Positions 37,989 to 50,065 of a stretch of DNA of 64,000 nt are shown in pieces. Position 1 is the first letter of the stretch. Each line of letters opens with the position of its first letter. Below the pieces are notes generated by a model. The model was not told the origin of the DNA. It was given only the letters and a program-made list of their open reading frames with translations, and did not search any database. The stretch lies in the NCBI GenBank assembly GCA_018881555.1, contig JACAXG010000121.1, forward strand, positions 2,231,858 to 2,295,857, given 5' to 3'. Source of the DNA: Amblyornis subalaris (lineage: Eukaryota > Chordata > Aves > Passeriformes > Ptilonorhynchidae). A program made the translations under genes and the position numbers.

Positions 37989-38131
37989 ATTCCTTCCCAA
38001 TATCCCATCTAACCCTGCCCTCTGTCACTGTGAAGCCATTCCCCTTGTCCTGTCACTCCAGCCCTTGTCAAGAGTCTCTCTCCATCTTTCCCATGGGCTC
38101 CCTTCTGGCACTGCAAGGCCACTTTGAAATC
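37989..38131 (-). repeat. CR1 internal fragment without its 3' end
   Basis: Contains ATTCCTTCCCAATATCCCATC, GTGAAGCCATTCCCCTTGTCC and CTCTCTCCATCTTTCCCATGG. The normal 3' part (the 'agaatggtttgggttgg' side) is absent, which is unusual because CR1 copies are normally truncated at the 5' side. Confidence 0.9.
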
Positions 38132-38364
38132 AAGGCCTTATGCTTTTCTATAATTTTTTATTTATTTTAATTTGATCAGTTGTTATGGATTTTTTGTAGG
38201 ATTCATTTAGTGAAATTCTATAACTTGAGGAATAGAAGAAATTAGATTATATCAAAATTAAAGAAAAGTATTTTGAAAGAAATGTATGTAAAGAAAATAG
38301 ATGAACAGTCTTCATATCTGTTGCTGATACGGGTAACAAGTAAGTAGGGGATTAAAATACTAAC

Positions 38365-38555
38365 AGGAAATCTAGATTGGACATGAAGAAAACCCTCAGA
38401 ACAGTAAATCCTCTGATCCTTCAAACAGGCATAGGTAAAGCCTGGGATAAGTTCCATAAGGGGTGTGTGGTACCTTCATTAATGAAGATTTTTAAGAAGG
38501 AAATGTCTGGCAATATAACATTGGGTATAGCTGGTCCCTCAGAGCTCCGTGGTCT
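38365..38555 (+). repeat. Highly diverged CR1-like fragment
   Basis: GATTGGACATGAAGAAAACC, CAGAACAGTAAATCCTCTG, CTTCATTAATGAAGATTTTT and AAGAAGG follow the order of older CR1 text ('ggatatnaggaaaaacttc...aacagtaag...ccttcattggaggtttttaag'). Divergence is high, so this is a tentative call. Confidence 0.45.
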
Positions 38556-39840
38556 AAATACAGCCCAGAATACCCAGAGCTGCCAGAGTCACTAACACAC
38601 TCCATCCTAACCAGCAGCTCACAACACTTTGGTATCTGCACTGGCTGAGGGAGTAAAGGAAATGTCTGATGTCTCAGACATCAGCTCCTGCCTCACTTAT
38701 TGCCTCAAATGCATCAATTCTCATGCCTGTAGAAATGCCCAGCAACCTACAGGATTATAACAGAACTACAACTGTATATTCATGTGAATAATACGACGGA
38801 GTCATTCCTTCAGAAACAAAGCAATTTCATTTACGTCCAAATAAGAATGAACATATTAGCAACAGATTAAGCATCTGGAACCTTTTAGAGAATTTGACTA
38901 AATGTGCAGTGTTATTAAGAAAAGATGTGTGTTTTTTCTATTGGGATTTATGTCTAATACTCCTTTCACCACAGATGAGCTTCATCAGGCAGCAGGAGGA
39001 ACAGCCAAAAGAAAACAGTTTGCTTATTTGNACAATAAATGAACTATTTGCTCTGTATTTTAAGGGGGGTGAAAACTGACACTGGGATAGTCCTGCCAGG
39101 CATGGCCTGTGTGTGGTTGGGCAAGTGAACCCTGGAACCTGCCTTACAGAGCTCTGGAAGTGATACAGCAGGTTCAAAGGAGCCCTGTGAGCTCAGTGGG
39201 CTCCAACTCCACATTCCCATTCCAAATCTCCAGCACTGCACTTGGAGGGCTTCAGAGGCCTAGCAAGGATTTTCAGCTCCCATTTCTTACTACTACCCCA
39301 AGACACAGAATCTGGCATATCTAAGGGAGATGCTCTTCAGGGGAATTGCCTGAACACCACCCACATCCACCAGTTTCTCTTGTGCTGAATTATCCCACTG
39401 GCAGTACCCCAGGGATGCCAGGTGGCTATTCTTCATGGAAACAAGTTATTCAGAGATGCTACTCAGCATGGACCGCAAGCCTTTGAATCCAGAACGTTCT
39501 CTGGGGACCGGGAGTGTGTGGGATGTTTCCCCAGCAACCACAAAAGGAGCTCTGTCACAGTTTCTAGCCCCTTGGATTTCTTCTACTCTAGAAATATCCC
39601 AGACATCATAAGGGCCAGTTGTCACAGAACTTCTGGAGTGCACATTTTTCCATTCTTGCCTTGTTTTTCATCAAGACAGATATTTCCTTTGTGCTGCCTT
39701 CCACCAGAAAACTTCTCTGGAGTGAGGAGCAGGCATTGGTGCCTCCCAGAAAACCTACAGATGGTTTTGTCTACAACACTCCTTTCTTAGCATCCCTCTT
39801 CTAGACTCCCCAGCACATGGACTTGCTGGAGACAGTCAAA

Positions 39841-40042
39841 TTCTTCCCTGTGAGGGGGGTGAGGCCTTGGCACAGGTTACCCAGAGAATCTGTGGCTGCC
39901 CCATCCCTGGAAGTGTCCAAGGCCAGGTTGGACGAGACTTGGAGCAGCCTGGGCTAGTGGAAGGTGTCCCTGTCCGTGGCAGGGGTGGAACTGGATGGGT
40001 TTTGAGGTCCTTCCAACCAAAACCATCCTGTGACTCTGTGAT
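39841..40042 (+). repeat. CR1 3' fragment
   Basis: Runs from TTCTTCCCTGTGAGGGGGG through CAGAGAATCTGTGGCTGCC to CCATCCTGTGACTCTGTGATTT. It is 5'-truncated. Confidence 0.93.
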
Positions 40043-41335
40043 TTCTCCAAATACAGTGTGTGGCTCACCTTAANGAGCCTCCAGCACACATCTCATTCAT
40101 CCTTATCAAATCTTGTTTAATTTGAAGACATTGGCCACTGCTGCTCTTGGCAAAGGTCTCTGTCTTTGCTCCCCCTTTTCTCCAATCTTCCGGTTCCACC
40201 CACAGAAGCACAGAATCACTGGATCCACCACAACACTCGGGCATTCTGCTTCTATTTGGCCTCACTGCTTCTCTTCACAGGTTTATGTTGTTCACCTGAT
40301 CCCTGTCCAAACCTTCCTCTTTGACTCGAATGCNTCACAGATAGAGGTGGTATTTTGGCACAGAGCTCTGTAAAATACTCTGTTTATTCAAAAAATGTCT
40401 GTTAGAATGACTCTTAATGATGGTAGCAAAACTATTCCTTTTATCCCTGTGCAACCTGGGTGAGATCACAAGGATTAGTATAACAAAGAAAATGGACCAG
40501 AGTCCTTCTCAATGTAAGAAAGGAGTCAAAAGGTCTGTTATGAACAGGTGACAATGAAAAGTTAGGCTTCACAGGCATTTAAGCAAGATAAAAAGGGCAA
40601 TAAGTGATTTTTTTCACTCCAATGAAAGTTTCACTGCATTTCAGAAAAAGAGGGAGATAGGTCCCAAATTAGGATGGAAAGATAAAGTGCTTGTTTTCAA
40701 AAGTGTTTTTAATTACTATGAACCAAATGTTTTACGTCAACAACTTATAATATTTTGTTTTGATTTCTTCTATTTTTAAAAGCCCTCTAACATAAATTCA
40801 ATTTTGAAATAATAAGTAATTTAAAAGCAACAGTTGGAAACTCCTCACTCTATAAAAGTTGAACTAAGATATTTTATTAAAATCAAAACATGTTTTACTA
40901 AAAAAATAGCTGCAGTAAACAGTCTCCTAGTGGAGGGGAGCTTCAATGTANGGTGGCAACACGCTGAGCAAAAATTCAGCGTTTGCAAATACAGACAGAT
41001 TTTTTCAGAAAATCCTTTTTAACTTTTGTCAGAATAGAAGAGTAGTCTCTGCACCACCACAGCGTATTGNCCATATTTGTATAGAGAAGCTTGGGAGAAA
41101 AACAGCAGAAAGTCAACCTCACGCAGCAGTAATAAAATACTAAGAATTATGGTTTTATCATAACTGCATTAAGAGGAAACATCTTGCCAAACACTTGTAA
41201 TTACAGAGAGAGAAAACATACAATCATAAAGCTGATGCTTAAGTTCTGTGGATGCAAAATTCTATGTTACATTAAAAAATGGTACTGCAAAGGCCCCACT
41301 CTGGCTGAAATTCATTATCCTCTTGAATAGAGGAG

Positions 41336-41480
41336 TCACAGAACCACAGAATGGTTTGGAAGGGACCTTAAAGATCATCCCGTTCCAACCGCCTGCCATG
41401 GGCAGGGACGCCTTCCCCTAGACCAGGATGCTCAGAGCCACATCCAACCTGGCCTTGGACACTCCCAGGGACGGGCCTGG
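41336..41480 (-). repeat. CR1 3' fragment
   Basis: Reads TCACAGAACCACAGAATGG, TTTGGAAGGGACCTTAAAG, GCCATGGGCAGGGACGCC and CATCCAACCTGGCCTTGG, then stops at ACGGGCCTGG. Confidence 0.92.
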
Positions 41481-42640
41481 CGTTTCAGCTAAATTCCAAG
41501 CTGTAGCACTCTTTTGAGAGACCTCCAGAGTTNAACTTCAATTGTTTCAAATTTATAGCTGTTTCATGCACAATTTAATAGTTCAGCACCCTTAGTCTGT
41601 TAATGCAAGTTCTAATCAAGCTCAGAGAGTCCTGAGCCAGAGAGTAGCTCACCTAAGAGAAAATTATTTTCAATGACAACCAGTGATACAACTCCAAAGG
41701 AGTGCATTGGGACAAACCCTTTACCTGCAGGGATACACCATGCTATTCCATAAGTGGATGTGCAGGAAACTCAGCTGTGTAGCTGTCATATTCCTCCCCA
41801 TGTGTCACAATCCGGAAAAGCAGAAAGACATGGCAATTCCTCTGGCTGGTGATTTCATTTTCCTGCATACTTGGTATCACATCCTGTTCTGCTACAGCCT
41901 GTGGGATTTGGACTCCTGTNGGATTCCCCCCACACAGGAGGTTCACCACTACACAGAGAGAAAGCCAGGGAATAATATTGCTCATCTGAAAGCAGTGCCT
42001 TCCTTTTTTTTTTTTTAATGTTTTTTCATAGTTAGCAAAATCTGCAGCCTAAAGTAACAATTAACCCTCTGAGGAACCTCTGCTGCAGCTCTCACAGGCA
42101 TCACAATAATTGATGCATCTGCTGACCTTTTGAAGAGAGCACTGTGAACTATGATGTCATGCCTCATCTGAGGCAAAGCTTCAGGCCATGCTTAATAGTT
42201 TGATAACACTTGTATTAATAAAGAGATGTACCCTATGCCTAATGCTTGACATAGAAAAGGTGTCGAGTCAGCAAAATGTTAATTTTAATAGTAAAAATAA
42301 TTTTCGCAGTATCAGCTAGTGGCACATCAATCTGCCTAATCATCCCACTTCTCAACTCTAGTAGATTTGCTTCTGCTTCCACACAGAACTGGGTAAAAGC
42401 TGAGCTCTAAGGAATGAGCCAAAGCCTCGGGCTGTTTACCACCCAACAGAAGTGTTTGCTTTAGGCAAAGAAACACTCAGAGTGCTCAGGCACAGTCCCC
42501 ACAGCAGCAGCAGCACATCCTGAGGAGGAGGTGAGATGGGATAGAGAGGGATACGAGGTGTGTGGCCTCATTAAAAAAAAATGAGCATGACAAAGAAATT
42601 TAAGTGGAATGAAGAGAGCGCCGGGCAGCCACCTTTGACA

Positions 42641-42706
42641 TCACAGACTCACAGAATCCTTAGGGCTGCAGGGGACCTCTGGAGCACATTCAGTCTGACC
42701 CCCCTG
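42641..42706 (-). repeat. CR1 3'-end fragment, older subfamily
   Basis: TCACAGACTCACAGAATCC followed by GGGGACCTCTGGAGCACATTC and GTCTGACCCCCCTGC is the inverted end of an older CR1. It is cut at 42706, where a CR1 of opposite orientation starts. Confidence 0.85.
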
Positions 42707-42868
42707 CCCAGAGAAGCTGTGGCTGCCCCATCCTTGGAAGTGTCCAAGCTCAGGTTGGATGGGGCTTGGAGAAATCTGGTCTCATGGAAGGTGTCCCTGC
42801 CCACGGCAGGGAACTGGGTGGTCTTTAAGGTTCTTTCCAGTCTGGGCCATTCTNTGGTTCTGTGATAT
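42706..42868 (+). repeat. CR1 3' fragment in opposite orientation to its neighbour
   Basis: Starts GCCCAGAGAAGCTGTGGCTG and ends TTCCAGTCTGGGCCATTC with TGGTTCTGTGATATC. It directly abuts the minus-strand fragment at 42641-42706, so it most likely inserted into it. Confidence 0.92.
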
Positions 42869-43699
42869 CTAAAAGCAACAATTAAACAAACTAACACAAT
42901 GCTTCTCACCTATTCACATGACTTCAAGAAAAACAGGGGTTTTTAAATGTATTAAAGTAGAAACATACTAAGTATGTGCTGGAATATGTGTAAAACTTAC
43001 TTTTCACGTAAAATAATTTAAATTATTTTAAACACAATACTAGCAAGAAGAACTGTTTCTACCCTTCTTCTTCTGAAAAGCTCCACATTCTCATAAACAG
43101 TCCTATAAAGGAAGGCCATTGAGTTAAAAGCTTACTTAACTAACTTTTAAAGGAAAATCTGGAATCAATACACTTGAAATCAAATGCATATTGATTGTGC
43201 CATTTTCCTCTTCAAAAATAAACTGTCTCAGTAAATTACATGAAGCTCTCAAGCCTTGACACAATTCTTATGACTCACAGATCTTATTCCTTCTCTATCC
43301 TGTTAATTTTACTGCTGTGAGTAGCCCCAGTTAGCAAGATTAGTACTGGTGGTAAAATCATTTACATACAAAAGCTTATGAAAAACTTTAAGATTTAGCA
43401 TTGTTTGTTCATAACCTTTTTTTTAATCAAACCATCCAGAGGTTGTACCAGCTGTACAACCACCATCTTGATCAGCCTGTCTCTAGCTCAGGTGAAATGG
43501 AACTACACCCCTCACTTTGATGGACTTTGGCTACAAAGTAATTCCTACTGAACAATTAAGGCAGTGCCAGTAACTTCTAATAGATGGCTAATGATGGGTT
43601 TGATATGTCGAAAACTCTTTATAAATATCTAATTTTAACACTGTGATAAATATAGATGCTATGAGTCTGCTTTCCAGGATAAAGCTTTCCTTAATGCTC

Positions 43700-43802
43700 T
43701 CTTATGCCAGGACTTTGTCTTGCAAGTTTTCCATTTGCAGCTCTCCCTTTGACTTCAGTAAGGGCTCTGGAGGAAGGAATTGCATAATCAGGCCCTTAAT
43801 CA
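43700..43802. repeat. Relic of an ancient amniote repeat
   Basis: TTTGACTTCAGTAAGGGCTC and GAATTGCATAATCAGGCCC are degraded forms of the 'attgacttcaatggg...atcaggccc' text. Confidence 0.4.
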
Positions 43803-45916
43803 AATTTATTAGAACTCTGATGATATACAACCCAATTAAGGAATACCTCTCTGTTCCATAAGAGCTTTTTACATTCTCTATAAAACACTTTCTTCCTCAC
43901 CACATAAAACTTAGAGCGTGCATTGCTGTCTGTCAGTGTGAAGTACAAGCCCTAGAAATGAAAATGGGGCAATTAAATCTACAAGCTGTGGCTGATTTAA
44001 CAACGAAAAGATAATGCTAATTGGCTGAAGAACTCTCAAGCAACTTTCAGTCTTGTTACTGGCCACATTGTGGAAACCACGGCAATCCTGTGACAGGCCA
44101 GTTTCTAAAAGTAGGATCTTTCTTATCACATTTGCTGGTACAGTACTTCCCTCAAGTGGTAAATGTATTTCTGCCTGGTATGATATTAAACAGTAAAACA
44201 CGTGCTGTGTTTCCTAACTATCTTGCATTCTGTATTATTATGAGAGCCAAGTTTTTTTTCTTGCTGGTCTTTGTTTCAATGCAAGACTTTTTAATTGTGT
44301 CAGCCACAGACCTGTACAGTAAACATCAGCAGCATCCCTCTCTTTCAGGTGTATATGACACATTTCAGAGCACAGAACAACCAGAGGTACCTTTGATTAC
44401 CAGGTAAGCAAAACAATGGTAGTTTCACCAGGTGAACAACAATAGCAACAACCCAATAAATAAAGAGAAGTTAATAACATTCTGTAACTTGAAGAATTTT
44501 AGATGACAATGAGTATTACTAGCTACTGGTTTATAACAGACAGTAAGTGGTGGATACAATTCTTTTCCCACTTAATCTGCCTTAGATAATTCTGCCATGT
44601 TGTGACAAAGAAACCATTGTGCAATAGGTGCCTGGAATAGCATTCTTCCCTTTTTTTCTGCATTTAGACAGTATTTTTTCCCTTTTCCAATGCATCAGTT
44701 TGTCTTTCCTGACCCTATCTGTATTTATGAAAGCATACATAAGGCTTAGCTCTTTGTTTACCTTTTACAAAGATGTTTATGCTCTTTTGAAAACATAGCC
44801 ATACATAAAATTAAAATGAATTTAATTCAATTTATCCCCTGACCTGCATTCCTGACAGCTGTAACTGGTGTTATATCTCAGGCTTGTGAATCAGTGAGCA
44901 GCATCTCTCCCCGAGAACAGCCCAAGCACAGACCCTCTGAGACAGCAGGAGGAATGTGTCACCCCTGAGCCACCCCTGCTGAATACCTGTTCTCCACAGT
45001 GGCATCTGGGAGTGGCTCAAGGCTCCTCTCCCTTATAAAACTGCAGCCAACACACTTGTCTGGCTTGGCAGGGAATCACCGCTGTGTGCTATGGAGTCCA
45101 ATTATTTTTCAGCTGAAATAGAGCATAATCCTCAGTGAGTTTCATTGCTAAATTACTGCACGGGGCCACTCCTAGGGGCTGTTCCACATTTAGGTAGAGC
45201 TCACGCACAATGGCCCCACATCTGAAAAAACCTCCGGCAGCAAAATGGGAAAACTGCAGAAATTTGCCGTAAACTTGGGACTTTTCAGGTTTTCAGAGTA
45301 GACTGGCCAGCATTCCTTGCTGAAGTTTCATTTGTCTGGCTGAGTTTTATTTTGCTTGCCTGAAGTGTCTACCTCCTCTACTTTCACCAAAAGCCATACA
45401 GGGATTTAAAACAGTTCCTTGCCTCAACATCATCATTTTCCATTCCAAACCCTTCTGAATGCAGCTGACTGACACACTTCCCAATCAAAATGATCTTGGC
45501 AGTAGATATCAAATGAAAGATGATAGTTGTCCTTGCCAACAGCCAGGAGCTTCTCCCAGTCCTGGTTGCTCTGCTGAACATGCAGGAAGCATGAATGTGA
45601 AGAGCTCTGCTGTGCCTGGTGTTCTTGGCATACCTTGGTGGAGTACAAGGGAGAACAGCTGTGTACCACTGACAATTGGACCACCTAAGGCCTTTCTGTC
45701 TCAGATTGCTTCCAGGATGTCATAAATGCTGCTTCCATAAACCAAAATATTTCCACAAATGGAAGTGAGTCCTCTGATCAGTCCGACTAACGCTGCAGGC
45801 AACACAATTGAACATGCAAATCAAAAGCTTTTAAACACCACATCCCATTTCCTTTGTTTTCCTGCAGTCAGAGCCCCAAAACTCAGATATAACAGCCTCA
45901 AAGGATTGACAGTAAG

Positions 45917-45977
45917 ATCAGAGAATAACAGAATGGTTTGGGTTGGAAGGAACCTTAAAGATCATCTTGTTCCAGCA
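45917..45977 (-). repeat. Short CR1 3'-end fragment
   Basis: ATCAGAGAATAACAGAATGG, TTTGGGTTGGAAGGAACC and TTAAAGATCATCTTGTTCC make up the last 60 bp of a CR1; the rest is missing. Confidence 0.85.
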
Positions 45978-47195
45978 ATGCTCCAGCTCCCATGCAAACC
46001 CATTTACACCATCTCTCACCATGTAGTACAGACCTAGGAAATTACACTATTTTTGTAAAAATCCAAATGTAATTCTTAAATTATGCTTTAAATGTACACT
46101 TTGTTATTTAATCTTGGCCATTCTGGAAGTTAGCCAAATGGCAATTGTCTGTTTTATTTCTTCTGCAGACTGTTAAAAATCTCATTAAATTTTTGCTTGG
46201 CTTCATTTTTTCTGATTTTGTTTTCATCTCTCTGAACCTGCTCTAGATTTTCCTTTCCATGAGGAGAAACTAACCAGCAAAATTTGTCTTACAAGTCTGG
46301 GTTATTCCCTGGTTTAGCACTTAGGGGGAAAAGGGCCTAATTATTTACTGGGATAAATGAAAGTAGGAGAAAATTTTGCTTTTAAATATGGGACCTTTCT
46401 AAATCCTGAAGAACAAAGTAGCAGAACCCAGCCATGATGCATTTGTTTCCATAGCTGAACAAACCTGGGGGAGGAATATCCAAGAAACAAATACTTTTGT
46501 TCTATTCTGATAGATTTAGTTATATCATATAATTGGGAAACAAAAATTTGTCAAGAACAGAACTTATCTGTTCTTACAGTCTAAAGCTTGAGATCCACAT
46601 ACATTTTTAAATGAACAGATCACCTGCATAGTTTCCCACTCTCTCTTATATTTCTTCAAGGAAGATATTCCCAATTCTGTAAAACCACTAAAAAAATGGG
46701 GGAAAAAAAAAGATGATGGAAAAGCACCACGTGAAGGACAGCAGAGAAGAATGGGGCACAAAGCACTGAGCAGCAGTGGTAGAAGAAGTGGTAGAAGCAG
46801 AAGGCACTGTAGTTGCATCACCAAACAGCCACTTTAAAATCAGGTATTTCTTTTTTTTCAAATGAAAATTCTTATATACACTTTTCTAGTCAGTTCTAGT
46901 GAAATACGTTGATTTATGTCTTATTAAATCCGTGATATTCCCCCTGTGGAGTAATACACTGTGGGTTTACCGAAGTGCACTGCATTTCCCTTCCTTAGGG
47001 AATCAATTATATCATTAAACAAACACACAAGTTTGGATGCCATGATTATTAATCTGCCTTTAGTAAACCCAAGTTACATTCTGTCCTGTTGCTCAAGTAC
47101 TTCTACCAAGGCTCAAATTTTATTTTCTTTCAAAATGTGCCTATTGTGGTCAAACCAATTTGTCTGCACTTGTTTCAATCATTTCTTTCCTGCAT

Positions 47196-47360
47196 GTCAC
47201 AGAATTGCACAACAACTGGAGTCGGAAGGGACCTCTGGAGATCATCGTAGCCCACTATCCTGCCTAAAGCANGCTCACAGAGCAGGTTTCTGAGGCCCTT
47301 GTCCTGTCAGGCGTTAATTATCTCTAGGGGCTGAGACTCCACAACCCNTCTGGGCAACTT
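47196..47360 (-). repeat. CR1 fragment, older subfamily, interrupted
   Basis: GTCACAGAATTGCACAACAAC, GTCGGAAGGGACCTCTGGAG, CTGCCTAAAGCANGCTCACAG, GCTGAGACTCCACAACCC and CTGGGCAACTT follow an older CR1 end. It is broken at 47360 where another CR1 begins in the same orientation. Confidence 0.85.
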
Positions 47361-47811
47361 AGAAACATGGAATTTACCCCTCCATGGGTTGGAAGGGACC
47401 TTAAAACCCATCCAGTCCCAACCCTTGCCATGGGCAGGGACACCTTCCACTAGCCCAGGGTGCTCAGAGCCCCATCCAACCTGGCCTTGGACACTTCCAG
47501 GGATGGAGCAGCCGCCACAGCTGCTCTGGGCAACCTGTGCCAGGGCCTCACCACCCTCACAGGGAACAATTCCTTCCCAATATCCCATCTAACCCTGCTC
47601 TCTGTCAGTGTGCAGNCATTCCCCCTTGTCCTGTCACTCCAGCCCTTGTCAATGAGGTCTCTCTCCATCTTTCCTGGGGGCTCCCTTCAGGCACTGCAAG
47701 GCCACAGTGAGGTCACCCCAAAGCCTTCTCTTCTCCAGGCTGAACAATCCCAGCTCTCCCAGCCTTTCCTCCCAGCAGAGCTGCTCCATCCCTCTGATCC
47801 CCTTGGTGTCA
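47361..47811 (-). repeat. CR1 copy, 450 bp, inserted next to or into an older CR1
   Basis: From GAAACATGGAATTTACCCC and GGGTTGGAAGGGACCTTAAA through CCAGGGATGGAGCAGCCGCC, GGAACAATTCCTTCCCAATA and CTCTTCTCCAGGCTGAACAA to GAGCTGCTCCATCCCTCTG. It is one of the more complete copies of the common subfamily. I do not see the older element continue on the right side. Confidence 0.93.
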
Positions 47812-48434
47812 AGTTTATTTACTAAGGAAATACCACAGTGTGAAGACGCTTCCAAACTCAATGCCATTGTATCCCCAAATCAAGTGAATCNGAAAAATCA
47901 GAGGATCAGCAGGCAAGTGTTTTTCAATTAAGCATGGTAATAGCTGCAAAAGTTGAGCAGTACAAACTGAGTTCCTTGGCTCTTTAAGCTCAGAGTTTGT
48001 GGAATTTCAATCTTCATGGGATGGATGCCCAAAGGAACTGAATGTAAATGCAGTTTATGTCTTTAAAATTGCAGACAGGGTTGCAGTACGCACCAAATAA
48101 AAAATTCTTGGCAACTACCTTAACTGACTGTTGTTTCCCCAGCCAATTTCTGTAAATTTTGTCCCAAATCTGGGCTTCTGTTGGAGATAAATAGCATGAA
48201 ATTTACCCTATGAATGTGCTCAACAGAAGGTAAAATATATTCTCCAAGATACAGGAGTTTGTCACCAGCACACAGGAAACAGAGAATACTCTAGATTTTC
48301 TTTCTAGTTATGCTCGTTCAAGTATCCACATTAAATTAAAACCCAGCAGACTTCTGGAGATTTATTTTTCAACCTGAGACTTCGCTGCAGCCCTCTAACC
48401 TGTTATTACACTCTTTGACTGGGTCCAACGTGAT

Positions 48435-48665
48435 AGCAAGGCAGTAAGTGCAGACTTAAGGACCTGCACTTTATTACTTACTCAGGCAGAACTCCCATTA
48501 ACTTCAAGTCCTGATGAATACAACCTCTAGAAATTAGTCTTCCCATTCAGTTTAATAGGGTAGAGACCTGCCTCATGTTTAATGTTGTCAATAAGNAGCT
48601 TAGGCCTCAATTCAGAGAAAGCATTTAAGTGTATTCAGGACACTGTGCTTAGCTTTAATCACACG
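48435..48665. repeat. Relic of an ancient palindromic amniote repeat
   Basis: ACTTACTCAGGCAGAACTCCC, CATTAACTTCAAGTCCTGATG, CCTCAATTCAGAGAAAGCATT, TAAGTGTATTC and GCTTAGCTTTAATCACACGCG match in order the old text 'actcaggcaaaactcccattgacttcaa...ttcagcaaagcacttaagcacatgcttaactttaagcacgtg'. It is the best-preserved relic of this type in the window. Confidence 0.5.
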
Positions 48666-49169
48666 CGTGGGTCGGAGCTCCACGATGGAACAACGCAAGC
48701 TGTAGCGCCGCCCTAGGAGGAATGCTGCCTTCAGCCAAAACCTTAATAAGTAACACAAACAAGGCCAACAAACAGCAGCCCTGCCTTCTCTTGTTTCTAG
48801 GTTCAAAGCTCTATTTTGTCAAAGACCACTATATTTTTATGATTTTTTTTTTAGTAGAAAGAATCTCACAAGCTTAAGACACCGTTGTCTTAAAATCCTT
48901 GCTCTCATCTGCACTGTTCAGCCTCCAACAGTTGAATAAAAAAGCATCCAATATTCCTAAGAATACACCATTTTGCTGTCTAGACAAAAAAAAAAAATTA
49001 TTATTCCTTCAGAAAAGATAAGCAGTGATTTCATTTACTTATAACTTTGAAGAAGAAGAATGGAAGATGGAGGAACAGACTGATGTTATTGCAAGTTGGT
49101 GTCTGTGCTCTCTGGAAGGACACTGACATCAGGGATGCACCTTGACAACAGGAGAAAGAACAATCTCGC

Positions 49170-50065
49170 ATCCATCTTCACAGAAAGGACAAAAGAATGA
49201 TCAGGGAGTCAGACTGCCTCACTTTGGTCTCCTGGAAAGTGAAGAAACTCATTTCTGAGCACATAAAGAAGTCAGCAACAGTGAAGAGTCACCGTGGATT
49301 TCCCAAGGGTGAATCATGACCTGCCCAACCTGCCTCTCTCTGTGAGGGAAACCACTGGACCTGTGGGCACGAGGAGCCTTGTCCCTGCCATTTGCTTGAC
49401 TTCAGCAAAACGTGAGTTCCATGGTCTGGCACAGAGGGAGTGAGTTAATGATCCTGCCCNGAAAGCTGCACCAGCTGGGGCGCTGCTGTGCTCATCCTGG
49501 GACTGTCCTGCTTTAAAGGCTGAACAAGAGCCAGGAGTGTTCCCTGGCAGCAGAATCCAACAGCTCCCAGGGCTGTGCTGACCAGCAGATCCAGGGAAGT
49601 GATTACCTCAGCTTTTCATCACTCAGCAGCCTGCATCTGAAATACTGTACCCAGTTTGGGGCCTTTCAGAAGAAAAAATAAATTGCTCTTCTGTGAATCA
49701 AGGACAGAGCCCTGGAGTGTTTGTCCAAGGAAGAGAAACTGAGGAACAAGGCTTGCTCAGCACATTTAAGGAGCTTTCCAAAAGACAGAGCCAGGCTCCT
49801 CCCAGGGGTTCGTCTGGGGAGTACGAGCGGCTCAAACTGAAAGCAGAGAGGTCCAGGCTGGATATAAGGAGAAGTTGTACACCGAGAGGACAGTCAGGGA
49901 GTGCTCAGAAAGGTGTTTCCATCTCCATCCGTGGAGGTTTTCAAGACCTGACTGGATAATATCCTGAGTAACCTGGGCTGAGATCACACTTGACACTCCT
50001 TTGGACTGGAGTGCCATGGATACTCATTTGGACCAGATGAAATCCTGAGAGCCTTCCCAACTTGG
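49170..50065 (+). repeat. CR1 element, about 0.9 kb, with region upstream of the 3' UTR
   Basis: The order of words follows CR1 from its 3' coding side: TGGATTTCCCAAGGGTGAATC, CCTGCCCAACCTGCC, CTTGACTTCAGCAAAACGTG, GGCTGAACAAGAGCCAGGAG, GATCCAGGGAAGTGATTACC, TACTGTACCCAGTTTGGGGC, AGGCTGGATATAAGGAGAAG, CTCCATCCGTGGAGGTTTTC. It is heavily decayed, with many indels, and has no usable reverse-transcriptase frame. It is the longest CR1 in the window. Confidence 0.85.

Noticed and set aside
37672..38127. 151-codon open frame on the plus strand
   Set aside because: Its last third is antisense CR1 sequence and it contains an unresolved base.
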